Made by a program: the position numbers and the translations under genes
Shown: positions 44,872 to 54,521 of the stretch, piece by piece
Layout: the number at the start of each line of letters is the position of its first letter
Position numbering within the stretch: position 1 is the first letter of the stretch
Assembly: GCA_002897115.2 (NCBI GenBank)
Contig: BCIH01000007.1
Location: 770,227 to 834,226 of the forward strand
Length of the DNA stretch: 64,000 bases
DNA from: Prototheca cutis
Taxonomy: Eukaryota > Chlorophyta > Trebouxiophyceae > Chlorellales > Chlorellaceae
Direction: 5' to 3'
Notes under the pieces: generated by a model
What the model saw: the letters and a program-made list of their open reading frames with translations, nothing else
Database searches by the model: none
Told to the model about the DNA's origin: nothing

Positions 44872-47356
44872 ATGATTGCGCTTGGAGATCGCGAGCATGC
44901 AGGGCACGTCTCGGAGCACCCGAGGCCGGGTCGGCACAGGTCGCTGCGCAGGGTGGTCTCCGAGTACTTTGTGCCACGCGGACGCTTCAAGAAACTCCTT
45001 GAGACGGCTGAATTGGACAATGAAGCGGATGTCTACCGACGCAACGTGAGTTCTGTGTTTGGAATTCTAGGAGTTGGGGGGTGCGTGTGTGTTTGAGGGG
45101 GCGGTCTTCCTGTAGGGGTGGGTGTGAATGCGAGGATGGGGGGGNNNNNNNNNNNNNNNNNNNNNNNNNNNNNNNNNNNNNNNNNNNNNNNNNNNNNNNN
45201 NNNNNNNNNNNNNNNNNNNNNNNNNNNNNNNNNNNNNNNNNNNNGGGGGGGGGGGGGGGGGGGGGGGGGGGGGGCGTGAAACTGCCAGGGGTGCACTCCA
45301 GGCTCATACCCTGGATGCCAAGCTTGTTTTCTGTGGATTCTCAACACGTCCACGAATACCTCCCACTATTCTCTCACCTTGCCGGCCCCATGCACCCATC
45401 CACAGAGCGGGCACCGTGTGTTTACTCATGCCGACTGGGCGATGCACCGACGTCCGTCGCGCTATGCCCGTCACCTGGCCCTCATCTTTGCGAGCAAGAT
45501 CTTCCGCGCGCTCATTGCACCTGTGTTTGTCGTGGTCTTGATCTCCGTTCTGGTTGGACTCTACGAGACGCTGCTGGGCGACGAGAGACTGCCAGGGCAC
45601 TGGCCGCACGTGACGCTTGCCCTAGGCCAGGGTTTCCAGATTACAGCCTTTGCCCTGTCCCTGCTCCTCGTCTTCCGCACAAACTCCGCTTACGGCCGGT
45701 GGTTGGAGGTATGAATCTGCTGTTGCTGGTGGTGGCCGTCCGTTGTGGGCAGGTGGCTGGGGGCTGCTCGTCATGGTGGACCTGGAGGGCCCTCGAGTCG
45801 TTGAGAAAGTGACCACGATCCCCATCACTACAAAACCTAAACGATGCACAGGCACGGATGATCTGGGGCAGCCTGACCAACCGCACGCGTGACTTTGTGC
45901 GGCAGGTGCACGCTTTCTTCCCCGCCGACGCGACGCAGGAGCGCGAGGCGGCGACGCTGTGGGCCATCGCGCTGCCCTACGTCCTTAAAGCGCATCTGCG
46001 TGAGGGGTGCGCACTGGCATCAGAGCTGGAAGGCATCCTGAACCCGGTGCAGTTGGACGCCCTGCTGGGGGCCACGCACCGCCCCTGCTTCGTGCTGGCC
46101 GCCCTGACCTCCGTGGTCTCGGCAGCCAACCTGGACCCACAGCTTCGCCAGCGCCTGGACACCAATATTACGGCATTCGAGGACGTGGTGGGTGGGTGCG
46201 AACGCATCCTGCGCACACCCATCCCGCAGTCCTACACGCGCCACACCTCGCGCTTCCTCATGANCTGGCTCCTACTCATGCCCTTCACACTCTGGGCCGC
46301 CTACTCATGGGCAACCGCTCCGTTGGCAGGCCTGTTTGCCTACCTCATGCTTGGCATCGACGAAATTGGCGTCCAAATAGAAGAACCCTTTGGGTGCGTG
46401 TGCTGTGGTGTGGGTGTGTGGGGTGTGTGGGGTGGTCGGTGTGTGTGGGTGTGTGTGGGGAGTTATGGTGGGGCATATCGTTCATGCGAGAAGATGGGAG
46501 GGGATGGACCTGTAGAACGTTGTCCGACTCGGCAACACTCCACTGACGCCATCCTTGTCCCCACTCTCAACAAATAAAATCCCCCCCCCCCCCCTTTCCT
46601 TAACAAACAACAGTGTGCTGCCGCTGGGGAGCATGTGTGCGACCATTGAACGCAACCTGCGCGAGCTGCACTACAGCGCTGGCGAGGCACGGTACGCCGC
46701 AATGCCATGGGCCAAGTCCGTGGCTGCACGCAGACTCAGCCAGTCACCTTCCCTGGTTCCTGGAGCTGACCCAGCTGGGCAAGGTGTTGTCGGACCAGTG
46801 GCCTTTGGTGAGTATGGATCATGCTGTACATGGATGGGCACTTCTTGTGAGCCTGTGCTGTGCTGCTGAGGGGATATCACCACACGGTGGCCCCAAGCAC
46901 CTGGGACTGCCCAGTTTCCATGTTTGCATGAACGCCCAGTCGCTGAATCCCTCCCACCCCCCAAAAAAACACACAGGCCGGCCTTCCAGCGACGACTCGA
47001 TGCCCGCTGGGATTGAGGGCAGTGAACAGTTTGACCGGCCGTCGTCTGCGCTGTACCGCCACCTGTCAGATGGGACCACCCAGGCTCCGCCTGGCGGTCC
47101 AGCCCTGGCCCCCGTGTGGCACCCCAATGAAGGGGTGGCAAGGAGGACGACCTCCGGCCACCTCCCCGTGTATGTGCCACCTGCCAGCGCCATGGATGCC
47201 TCCGTTCCGGTGGCAGTGGCACCGGGGGCAGCAGCCCCCGCGACCTCAAGGGACGAGGAGGAGCCGCGGCCCGCAAGTTTTCCCTATGCGGCGCACTGGC
47301 GTCCACAGCACCGCAGCTGGTTTGGCGGTCGTTGGGTGGAAGGTGGAGAAACATGA
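44872..47356 (+). CDS. Bestrophin-like anion channel (VCCN/BEST-like)
   Basis: Exons ending at 45045, then 45406-45708, 45852-46393, 46614-46807 and 46977-47356, join in phase. The start at ATG 44872 is provisional because a targeting exon may precede it. Family features are RRPSRYARHLALIFASKIFR, the pore-helix region LALGQGFQITAFALSLLLVF with RTNSAYGRWLEARMIWG, then LPFT-type helices (LLLMPFTLWAAYSW), GIDEIGVQIEEPFG and VLPLGSMCATIERNL. Plant and algal members conduct Cl- or HCO3- across thylakoids, tuning proton motive force or feeding carbonic anhydrase. The C-terminal 130 residues are Pro/Ser/Ala-rich and variable. The intron before exon 2 contains an assembly gap. Confidence 0.87.
45145..45244. 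other. Assembly gap of 100 N
   Basis: Exactly 100 unknown bases, flanked on both sides by G-runs, lie in a bestrophin-gene intron. The size is probably a placeholder. Missing sequence could be longer, but phase across the intron is intact. Confidence 0.99.
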
Positions 47357-47900
47357 TACCCGTGAGGTGGAAGTTTGCCGGCGGTGCCTGGCTGTGAGGG
47401 CTGCTTATCAGCCGCGGGGGNTTTGACAGACGCGCTGGCGTGGCCGGACAGGGAGTCGCGGGCGAGGCTCTGCCTAGGATGTGCATGCTTATTGCATCCC
47501 CTGCAGCAACCAACACATCACAGCTCCCAACTGACCAGCAGTCGAGTCTTAAGGTTTTGTGCACATCATCCATTTTTTTCTAGCTCGATGCTTGGAGTTG
47601 TTCCAACTGCGCTGTGCATGCACATACCATCCATCCCTGTCCACACTGCTACCTCTTCCAGAACTGAACTTCTTGTCCTTTTTTTGCATCCCTGCTGCTG
47701 CATGCTTGCGAGTGCAAGCTGCTCCACAAGAAAGGGCCCTGCTGACAAGGACAATGCAAGCTGTAAACGAATTCGCAAGCGATGCAAGCTTGAGTTCATC
47801 AAAAAGCCAGCAAGAACGTCACAGTCCGACGTCGCCAGCTCAGCGCAAGGGTGCAAGTGTGGAGAGTGCTGCTGTGCCTGCAAGAAGTTTCACAAGTCTC
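47357..47900. other. Convergent intergenic region
   Basis: It lies between the 3' ends of the bestrophin-like and SFT2 genes. No gene or array is seen. Confidence 0.4.
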
Positions 47901-48911
47901 TCAGTATCCACTGTCCGCATCGTCCGCTGCACGCCCCAGCATCCGTAGTACCATCGTCTGTCCATACGGCACATAGGAAAGGCAGTACCTGCAGGCAGGC
48001 GTGTCTTGGAGAAGGGAATGGAAGGCAGTCCTTTGTGGTGCTCTGCAGCCCCACTACATGACTGGCACGCATGCATGTGTTCTCGTCCCCGTGCCTCCCC
48101 CCCTCTTCGCAAACAGCAGACAAAGAGGCAGCTGTTCTAGATCCACCAAGGCTGTGCAAGCCCCTCGCACCAGAGAAGGGCCAGTGTCTGGATCACGATG
48201 AACAGCAGACACAGGGCGGCGCTGTGGAGCACCATGGCAGACACCAGCGTGCCGACGATGCTGGCAACGTAGATGAGGCTAGACAACCGCCGCTTGGTGT
48301 GCATCTGCGTGGAATTTTTGGGGTGGGGTTGGGTTGGGGTGGGGTGGGGTGGGGTGGGAGGTGTGGGGGCAGACTGAGAGGCAAAGGATCGCGATATGTT
48401 CAAAGTTGCCACCACAGAGGCATGCCCCCCAAGTATCTGCGCCACACCATGTTGGCACACTGTTTTGCAGGCCCGGCGAGGAACAGGGAGCTGCACAAGG
48501 GAGTATTGGGAACAGGCGTGTTTGTGGCTTGCAGTGCCATCAAGGCACGCACACAATGTGGCCACCCGACACCTTTCCCAGGAAAACAAGCCTGCAGACA
48601 CGGTTGTAGCACCCTAGAGAGATAGTCTCGCTAAAGTCCAGTACTTGCCTTCCAACGGCCAGGATGTTGCCCAGGCTGTAGATCAGGGCAAACTTGACGG
48701 GCCGGAAGACGAAGAGTGGGGCCAGGAAGGATAGGAGCAAGCCGATGCCGGCGCACATGGCAAAGCCGATTGCCCGCTGCGTGCGGTCCAGCGTCGTGGC
48801 TTCATCAAGTTGAGAAAGCAGGGATTGGTTCTGGACCTCAGGAACCTCGGGATCCGCGCTCTCCAGGCCGAAACCCTGCTTCGCGCGGTCAAACCAGGAC
48901 GCCGTCGCCAT
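47901..48911 (-). CDS. SFT2: Vesicle transport protein SFT2
   Basis: Four minus-strand exons (48649-48911, 48448-48490, 48171-48304, 47901-47988) join in phase to 175 residues. After a soluble acidic N-terminus come four membrane helices with the family phrases IGFAMCAGIGLLLSFLAPLF, FALIYSLGNILAVGSSLFLA followed by GPAKQCANM, KRRLSSLIYVASIVGTLVSA, CLLFIVIQTLALLW and the closing YCLSYVPYGQTMV. SFT2 proteins help endosome-derived vesicles fuse with the Golgi. Intron 1 starts with a GC donor (AAG|GCAAGT read on the gene strand, at 48648). The third intron contains a G-rich, quadruplex-prone tract on the opposite strand. Confidence 0.93.
48317..48370 (+). repeat. GGGGT-type repeat, possible G-quadruplex
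   Basis: Eight or so imperfect GGGGT/GGGTT units in a row lie in an SFT2 intron, G-rich on the strand opposite to transcription. Confidence 0.85.
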
Positions 48912-49172
48912 GGTCGACACCCCGATCCGGACTGCCGCCGGCCCACTTGAGACTTGGCGGATTCCCTGTGATCACGGCGATTCCATCACATTGTGAACGA
49001 GTATGGATCCCGGACGCTCCTGTGCTCCAGTGAGCACGGCTGATAAACCGCGGTCGCGGTCGGTAATTCTTGACAAATCAGTTCAGGGGCTCTTCCACGC
49101 CCACCAACCTCGCCTGCTACACGACAATTACTATCCCAAACTACTGACGCAGTCTGCGGGGGGTACCCCTTG

Positions 49173-49289
49173 GAAGGAGGTGGGCGTGCCTGCACGCAGT
49201 CAGTCCTCGTCCAAAGCACCCACGGAGCGCCGTACCCAAGATCGGGCACTTTGAATAGGCGGATAGGCCTTTGCAGCACCCGTTCCTTT
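49173..49289. repeat. Highly conserved core of the element, copy B
   Basis: It is nearly identical to the reverse complement of 26714-26831; the one visible mismatch leaves the predicted hairpins intact. The flanks are clearly more diverged. Confidence 0.6.
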
Positions 49290-50118
49290 AAGAAGTATGT
49301 ATATTGAACAAATTTGGAGGAACAAGAATTGGAAAGAGCAGCTGGTATTTGCGACTGAAGTGGTTTCAAGAGCACCCCTACAGGCCTTTAAGCATGACTG
49401 CGGGAAGGAAGGTGACTGACAGCAGCCTGCTATTTGCCCTGTTTGGAGGAGCCCTCGGTACAACCCCGACCATCTGGGATATTCCTCGTGGTTTCACTCT
49501 GCATGGTTATTACATTGGTGTATTGACAATCCAAATCAGGGCACGTTTGATCAGGGAGTTGTACAGGCAGTTCAGCCTGCCCGTGAACTTGCGCTGCCAG
49601 GAGCGTGGAGAGAGTAAGCTGCACCCCTGAGATTTTGCTCGGATTGTTGCACTCTTCTTGGGATTGACATCCAGGCAGGGCTCGTGCATCCTCGACCTGG
49701 TGCTGATATTGCTGTGGGATCGCCGGAAATAGCGACACTAACGCTTCTGATGAGCCGCCACCGCAGAGCAGGCTATGGGTTAGAGTTCAGATGCTATTGC
49801 CATGAAAGCCGGCAGAACTGCGTGCATGCTTGCCACGGTATGACAGGGCCCCCGGCGTGGGTCCAGGCCAAGCCATCGGCGATGAATGCTGTTAACCAGA
49901 TGGCCGTTGCATGCATGTGCGCAGGGCGACGAGGAAAGCGCCGTCGGCCACTGTCCCCGCGTGACATCTCAGTCACTGCTGCACCGCCTCCCGGATGAGA
50001 TGGTGGCGCTTGCGCAGGTACAGGGTGAGCACACACATGCACACGTATGCGCATTGCCATGCACACACAGTTTCCAGGGGCTGTGGGTCACGCCTACGCC
50101 AAGTGCGCCACACCGCAG

Positions 50119-50340
50119 GTTTGCTCGGCGTGCAGTAAACCCTTGCGCCTGGGCGACTGCCCCACCTCCAAGAACAAGCACTTTGTCCGGCAGTGTCAGA
50201 ACGAGGCCTGCGGCGTCGTGCACAACCGCGACGAGAATGCGGTGCGAAACATGTGCTATGTGGCGATGGGCCTGATCTTCAATGGCGCCCGGCCGGAGGC
50301 TTTTGACAAGCGGCTCCCCCCCCCCCTGGCCCGTGCCTGA
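50119..50340 (+). pseudogene. C-terminal exon of a Fanzor (TnpB-like) nuclease
   Basis: From an acceptor at 50118 the exon runs 74 codons to a TGA. It codes the zinc ribbon CSAC ... QCQNEACG, the RuvC-III motif HNRDENAVRNM and a tail with RPEAFDKRL. The first cysteine pair is 21 residues from the next cysteine, exactly as in copy A. Unlike copy A it has no internal stop. Because no upstream catalytic exons were found within the element, I class it as a remnant; a spliced gene with diverged upstream exons cannot be excluded. Confidence 0.65.
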
Positions 50341-50768
50341 GTTCAGCCCGAACACTTCCCCACCAACTTGTCCAGCTACTTATTTCTGCTGGTTCTAAAG
50401 GAAGCTTTCCCTCTCTCTTGATGCTTGGACAGGCATCAATNACCCCCACCCTGCACGCACATTCGTTGCCGGGATGGGGGTTGCTCCAGGGCACCGTCAA
50501 TGTTGTGTTCATTGCTTGCATGTTGTCTTGTGTTTGGCCTGCATGATGAATGGTCAAAAACTGGCGCGCGCCCTGATGAACGGTGACCTGTTTCCGTGTT
50601 CACGCAGGAAGTGATCACACACAAAAAAAATTCCCGAGACCCGAACGAAAGCAGGGCTTCCGGATCGGGCGAGACCGGGCCCGCAAACGCGCGTGCAAGA
50701 ATCGCTGCGCCCCATTGTTGATGGCAACTTTTCTGTTGTAATGATACCTCGACTATAGACCAGCTGAC
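50341..50768. other. Intergenic region
   Basis: It lies between the element and the GTPBP1-like gene and includes one ambiguous base. No exon is seen. It should hold the promoter of the next gene. Confidence 0.4.
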
Positions 50769-53700
50769 ATGGGCTGTGCCCGAGGTGGGTCCGGCGAGGG
50801 CTCGGTGGTGTTCGGCAAGCTCCATGCCAGCGTCATGGACCCCGCCACCCAGGAAAAGGACTCCACGTACGTTTGCCGCTGTGACCCATGTTTAGTTCGT
50901 GCATGCCATGTTTGCGAGGGTCGTGTGCCTGCCATGCAGGCGAGTTCGGCAGGGCCCCTTGGGCGTGAGACCAGAGGGAACCTTGCAGGCAGGAGCAGGA
51001 GCTGGGCAGGGATGCCCGGCTGCCCCGTGTTCCTGATGCAAGCTGCAATTGCGCCTTCTTTTTGCTGCAATGTGGCTGTCATTCAAGGCGACAACGGTGT
51101 CCATGAACCCCTGCAACAACCCTGCAACCTAACACGCCAGCACAAAACAGGGCCCTTGCTTGCTTTCCCCCTGCTTTACCGCAGGGCCGCCCCCGGGCGC
51201 CGGATCACTCGTCAGCGTGCAAAGCGTGCGGCGCAGCGGGCGCGGCTGCTGGCACAGGCCGACCCCGAGTTGCGGGATGCCGCGCCGCACCTGGCCCTGT
51301 ATGAGTGCCAGGCTCGGTCGCCACGTGACTTCTGTGGGCCTCCGCTGTTGGTGCCGGAACGGGATGCCGGCAGCATCGAGTACAAACTGCGGCTCGTGAA
51401 CCCCAGTCCACCACGGTTCCACCAACTGGTGCGGCGATGTGTCGTTTGCTTGATTCCGTGGGTTCATAAGTGGCGCGATGTATCGACATCCAGGGTGCCT
51501 GCTTGCCCCTCCCCCCGTTACCCTTCCGCGGTCGCCCCCAACCCATGACCCCCAACACCCACAGGTGACGCAGATGGCGTATCGGCTGTCCGAGGGTGGG
51601 GGCCGGGCGATGTACTATGTGGGCGTGGAGGACAACGGGCACCCGCTGGGACTTGACGCCGGCGACCTGGCGGTTTCCCGAGCCACGCTTGCGGCACTGG
51701 CAACCGAGGCCGGCGCTGTGCTGGCGGGCTGGACCGAGCTTCCTGCGGCCGTGCCGGGCCGGCGCTGCGCTGTGGCAGCGCTGCGCCGGCGGTTGGGCAA
51801 GGTAACAGCATCCGGCTGCCCCGGCCGAGACACGGCATGGAACGCGGAAGCGCGCATTGTCCTGCTGGGTCCCACGGGTGCGGGGAAGACGACGCTGGCG
51901 GCACTGGTATCCTGCCCTGGGGCGGCGCTGGACGACGGCCGGGGATCGGCTCGAGCCGAACTCCTCCGGCACCGCCACGAACTGGAGAGCGGCCGTACTT
52001 CCAGTGCCGCCCACCGCCTGGTCGCGTACGAAGCTGACGGGCATGGTGATGGAGGGGATGGCGACATAGACGTACCGAGGCAGCTGGGGCATGGGGCCGT
52101 GGCACCGCCAGGGCCTGCCGAGCTGCTGCACGACTCCGGAATCCTGCTTCGGCTCGTGGACGTGCCCGGTGACGCGCGACACGCGGCAGTCACACTGCGC
52201 ACGCTGTGCGCCCGGCCACCTGATGCCGTGATTGCCGCGGTGCCCGCTGTGGTGGTGGGGATGACAGGGCGGCGACGGCACCGCGGGGTTCATGCAAACA
52301 TGCAGCCAGAGGAGGCACCCACGACTGGTACACCTGGTCCCATGCCGCCAACTCTCGATCGGACAACGACGGAGGCGCTGGCTGCAGCCGTGGCGCTGGG
52401 TTCGCGGCTGGCGGTCGTGGTCACCCACGCTGATGCTGCAGATGAACAGCAGACCGCGGCGACATTGGAGCAGGTGGGGGCGTTCTTGAGGAAGGCCTGG
52501 CCTCGTGTGAAGCTTCGACGGGTGAGCTCGAGTGAGATCACATTGGGGCAGGAGGAGTCACCGGAAGCTGGCGAGAAGACAGCCCAGCAGTATCCCGGGC
52601 CCACTGTGCCTGTGGTGTTCACGTCGGCAGTGACGGGAGAGGGCTTGGCCGGGCTCCATCGCATGCTGTGGGAGCTGGGCAGAAGCCAGGATGCTGGGTC
52701 TTTGGCGATGGCTGGCAGGCGGCAGGCGACTGCGTCCCAGAACCCAGCCGCATTCCCAGCCGCCAGGAATGGCACCGACCGCCGTTCAGCAGCGCATCAG
52801 CCAGCCCAGCACTCACCAACACAAGTTTTCTTCCGTGTAGAGGGGGGCAAGACACTGCCCGGACAGGACCACGCTGTTCTGCATGGGCATGTGATGATGG
52901 GTTTGCTGGCGCCTTCCGCGAAGCTGTGGCTGGGACCCTTGGGCTCTCCTGCACGCTTTCTTCCCGTGTGTGTCGAGGAGGCGCTGCGCCTGGGACTCCG
53001 GCACGCCCCCGTGGGCCCGGGGCCCCTCGTCACCCTCAGGGTGGCCGTGTTGAAGGAGGAAGGTGAAGCACCGCACGGGCAGCGGCACCCAGGTGCGCAC
53101 GGGGTGCTTGACGCCATGGAGAAGTCTCCCGATCAACCCCAGAACGTCAAAAATGGTGTGAAGATGGCTGAGCGTGACGATAACGTGCGGCCGACGCGAC
53201 ACCCATTTGCGACGGCTGTTCCGGCTGAACTTTGGCCACTCCGCCGAGCGTGGACAGCTGTCCTGATCCCGGAACGAGTGCCGGGTGGACCGACCATCCA
53301 ACCATGGGTGGAGGGAAACCCTGCCCAGGGCACCTGCTGTGACACAGGAGAGGACAACAACACTGAGGAATGGAGCAGGGCTCCGGCCCAGGCCGCCATA
53401 ACAACGCACCCCGCTCCAATGCCTTTGCCGGCATCACTGCCAAGGGTTCGTCACGTGCGGGCTTGAAGAGATCTTTGGGCGGAGGAATGCGATGCAGGCA
53501 TGCAGAATTGGCTCGCCTGTCTTTCACACCCCGGACATTACTGAGCTCCGCGTGCAGGGGCTGTGGCTGCTTTCACAGCGCATACCTTTTGGAAGCAGCC
53601 CGATATCTTCAAGCAATGAAGGGCCAACCACTCCAGGCCCCGCGCTCGTCCATGCATTTTGCGTTCGTCTCGTGTGGTGCGCCGACGGCGGCTTTCTGAA

Positions 53701-54263
53701 TGCAAGCCCCGGTTCTCCCTCGGCAGGTTCGGTTTCTAGTTGGAATGGGGGGGGAGGGATGGTGGGTTCCGTGTCTGCTACCACCGTTTTGCGTTGTTCC
53801 GTTGGAGTCTTGGCATGCATTCACCGGAATGACTGGACGCTGTGCACAGCACGGGTGGACAGCGCGTGCATGGCAGCCGGGAAGTGCTGTCGCTCACCGT
53901 CCCCCCTCCGGGCTTTTCTCAAATTCCACTGCCCCAGGCAAGGCAGCTTCAACCAGACAGTGGATGGTGCACTGTGGGGCAACGGCTCAGGAGGCTGTTA
54001 TTGTGCGGCAAGGAGTCGACGAAGAGCCAGGGTCCCTGGGCCCTGACCCTGCTGCCTGGGCCCAGGTCAAAGCTGCGGCCGCTTTACTCACTCCTGCGGG
54101 CACGCCTTCGCAGGGCGAGGAGACGGTGACACTCAGGTTTTTGCATCGACCTGAAGTCGTCATGCCGGGGGATTGCCTGGTCTTGCGGGCTGCCGGGCAA
54201 GGAACCACGGCTGCTTTTGGCATTGTGTTGCATGCCTCGGACCCAGACATTACACCCAGTTGA
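50769..54263 (+). CDS. GTPBP1-like GTP-binding translation-type protein
   Basis: Exons 50769-50866, 51185-51428 and one long exon from 51565 are secure. The protein begins MGCARGGSGEGS, then EYKLRLVNPSPPRFHQLVTQ and YYVGVEDNGHPLGL, which are diagnostic of GTPBP1/GTPBP2. The P-loop is GPTGAGKTT, the effector region ELESGRTSSAAHRLV, the G3 site DVPGDARH and the G4 site VVTHADAAD. The last exon (about 53950-54263) reads QWMVHCGATAQEAVIV and ETVTLRFLHRPEVVMPGDCL, the family's C-terminal barrel. Between about 53110 and 53950 the frame changes and I could not find clean splice sites, so this part of the model is open. GTPBP1 relatives act in mRNA decay and ribosome rescue. Confidence 0.82.
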
Positions 54264-54521
54264 TCGAAGCTGCTTGACCGTGATGTTGACTGACTGATGA
54301 AAGGTATAGTAGATGTGATATCATGGCTGTAATTGCCCCATGTGTAAGTTGGGCCACTCGCCTGACTGATGGTCGATTTGCCAGGGCTGCCGGAGTTCCT
54401 CACCACCAACAAACGGTGAACGTAACGGGGAATGTAAACTCAGCCTTCTTACCCAAAACCAAAACGACGAGATGCATACATTTCATTATTATTTCAGGGC
54501 ACACAATCATCTTCAGCATTG

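Larger units (their letters stand above)
49065..50340 (+). mobile_element. Fanzor/TnpB-derived element, copy B
   Basis: This is the counterpart of copy A at 25639-26936 in opposite chromosomal orientation. It opens with about 300 bases alike to copy A (49065-49372) that include the nearly invariant core, and closes with the coding tail alike to copy A. Between them no RuvC-I or RuvC-II motif could be recognised in any frame. The copy interrupts nothing obvious: it sits between SFT2 (-) and the GTPBP1-like gene (+). Confidence 0.65.

Noticed and set aside
48540..48640. Alternative SFT2 exon reading LVFLGK after the GC donor
   Set aside because: It keeps phase at the 5' side but duplicates the role of the next exon, whose product SSLFLAGPAKQC matches the family exactly.
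51205..52428. 407-codon open frame on the minus strand
   Set aside because: It is antisense to the GTPBP1-like coding exons and rich in Arg/His/Gln, typical of a shadow frame.
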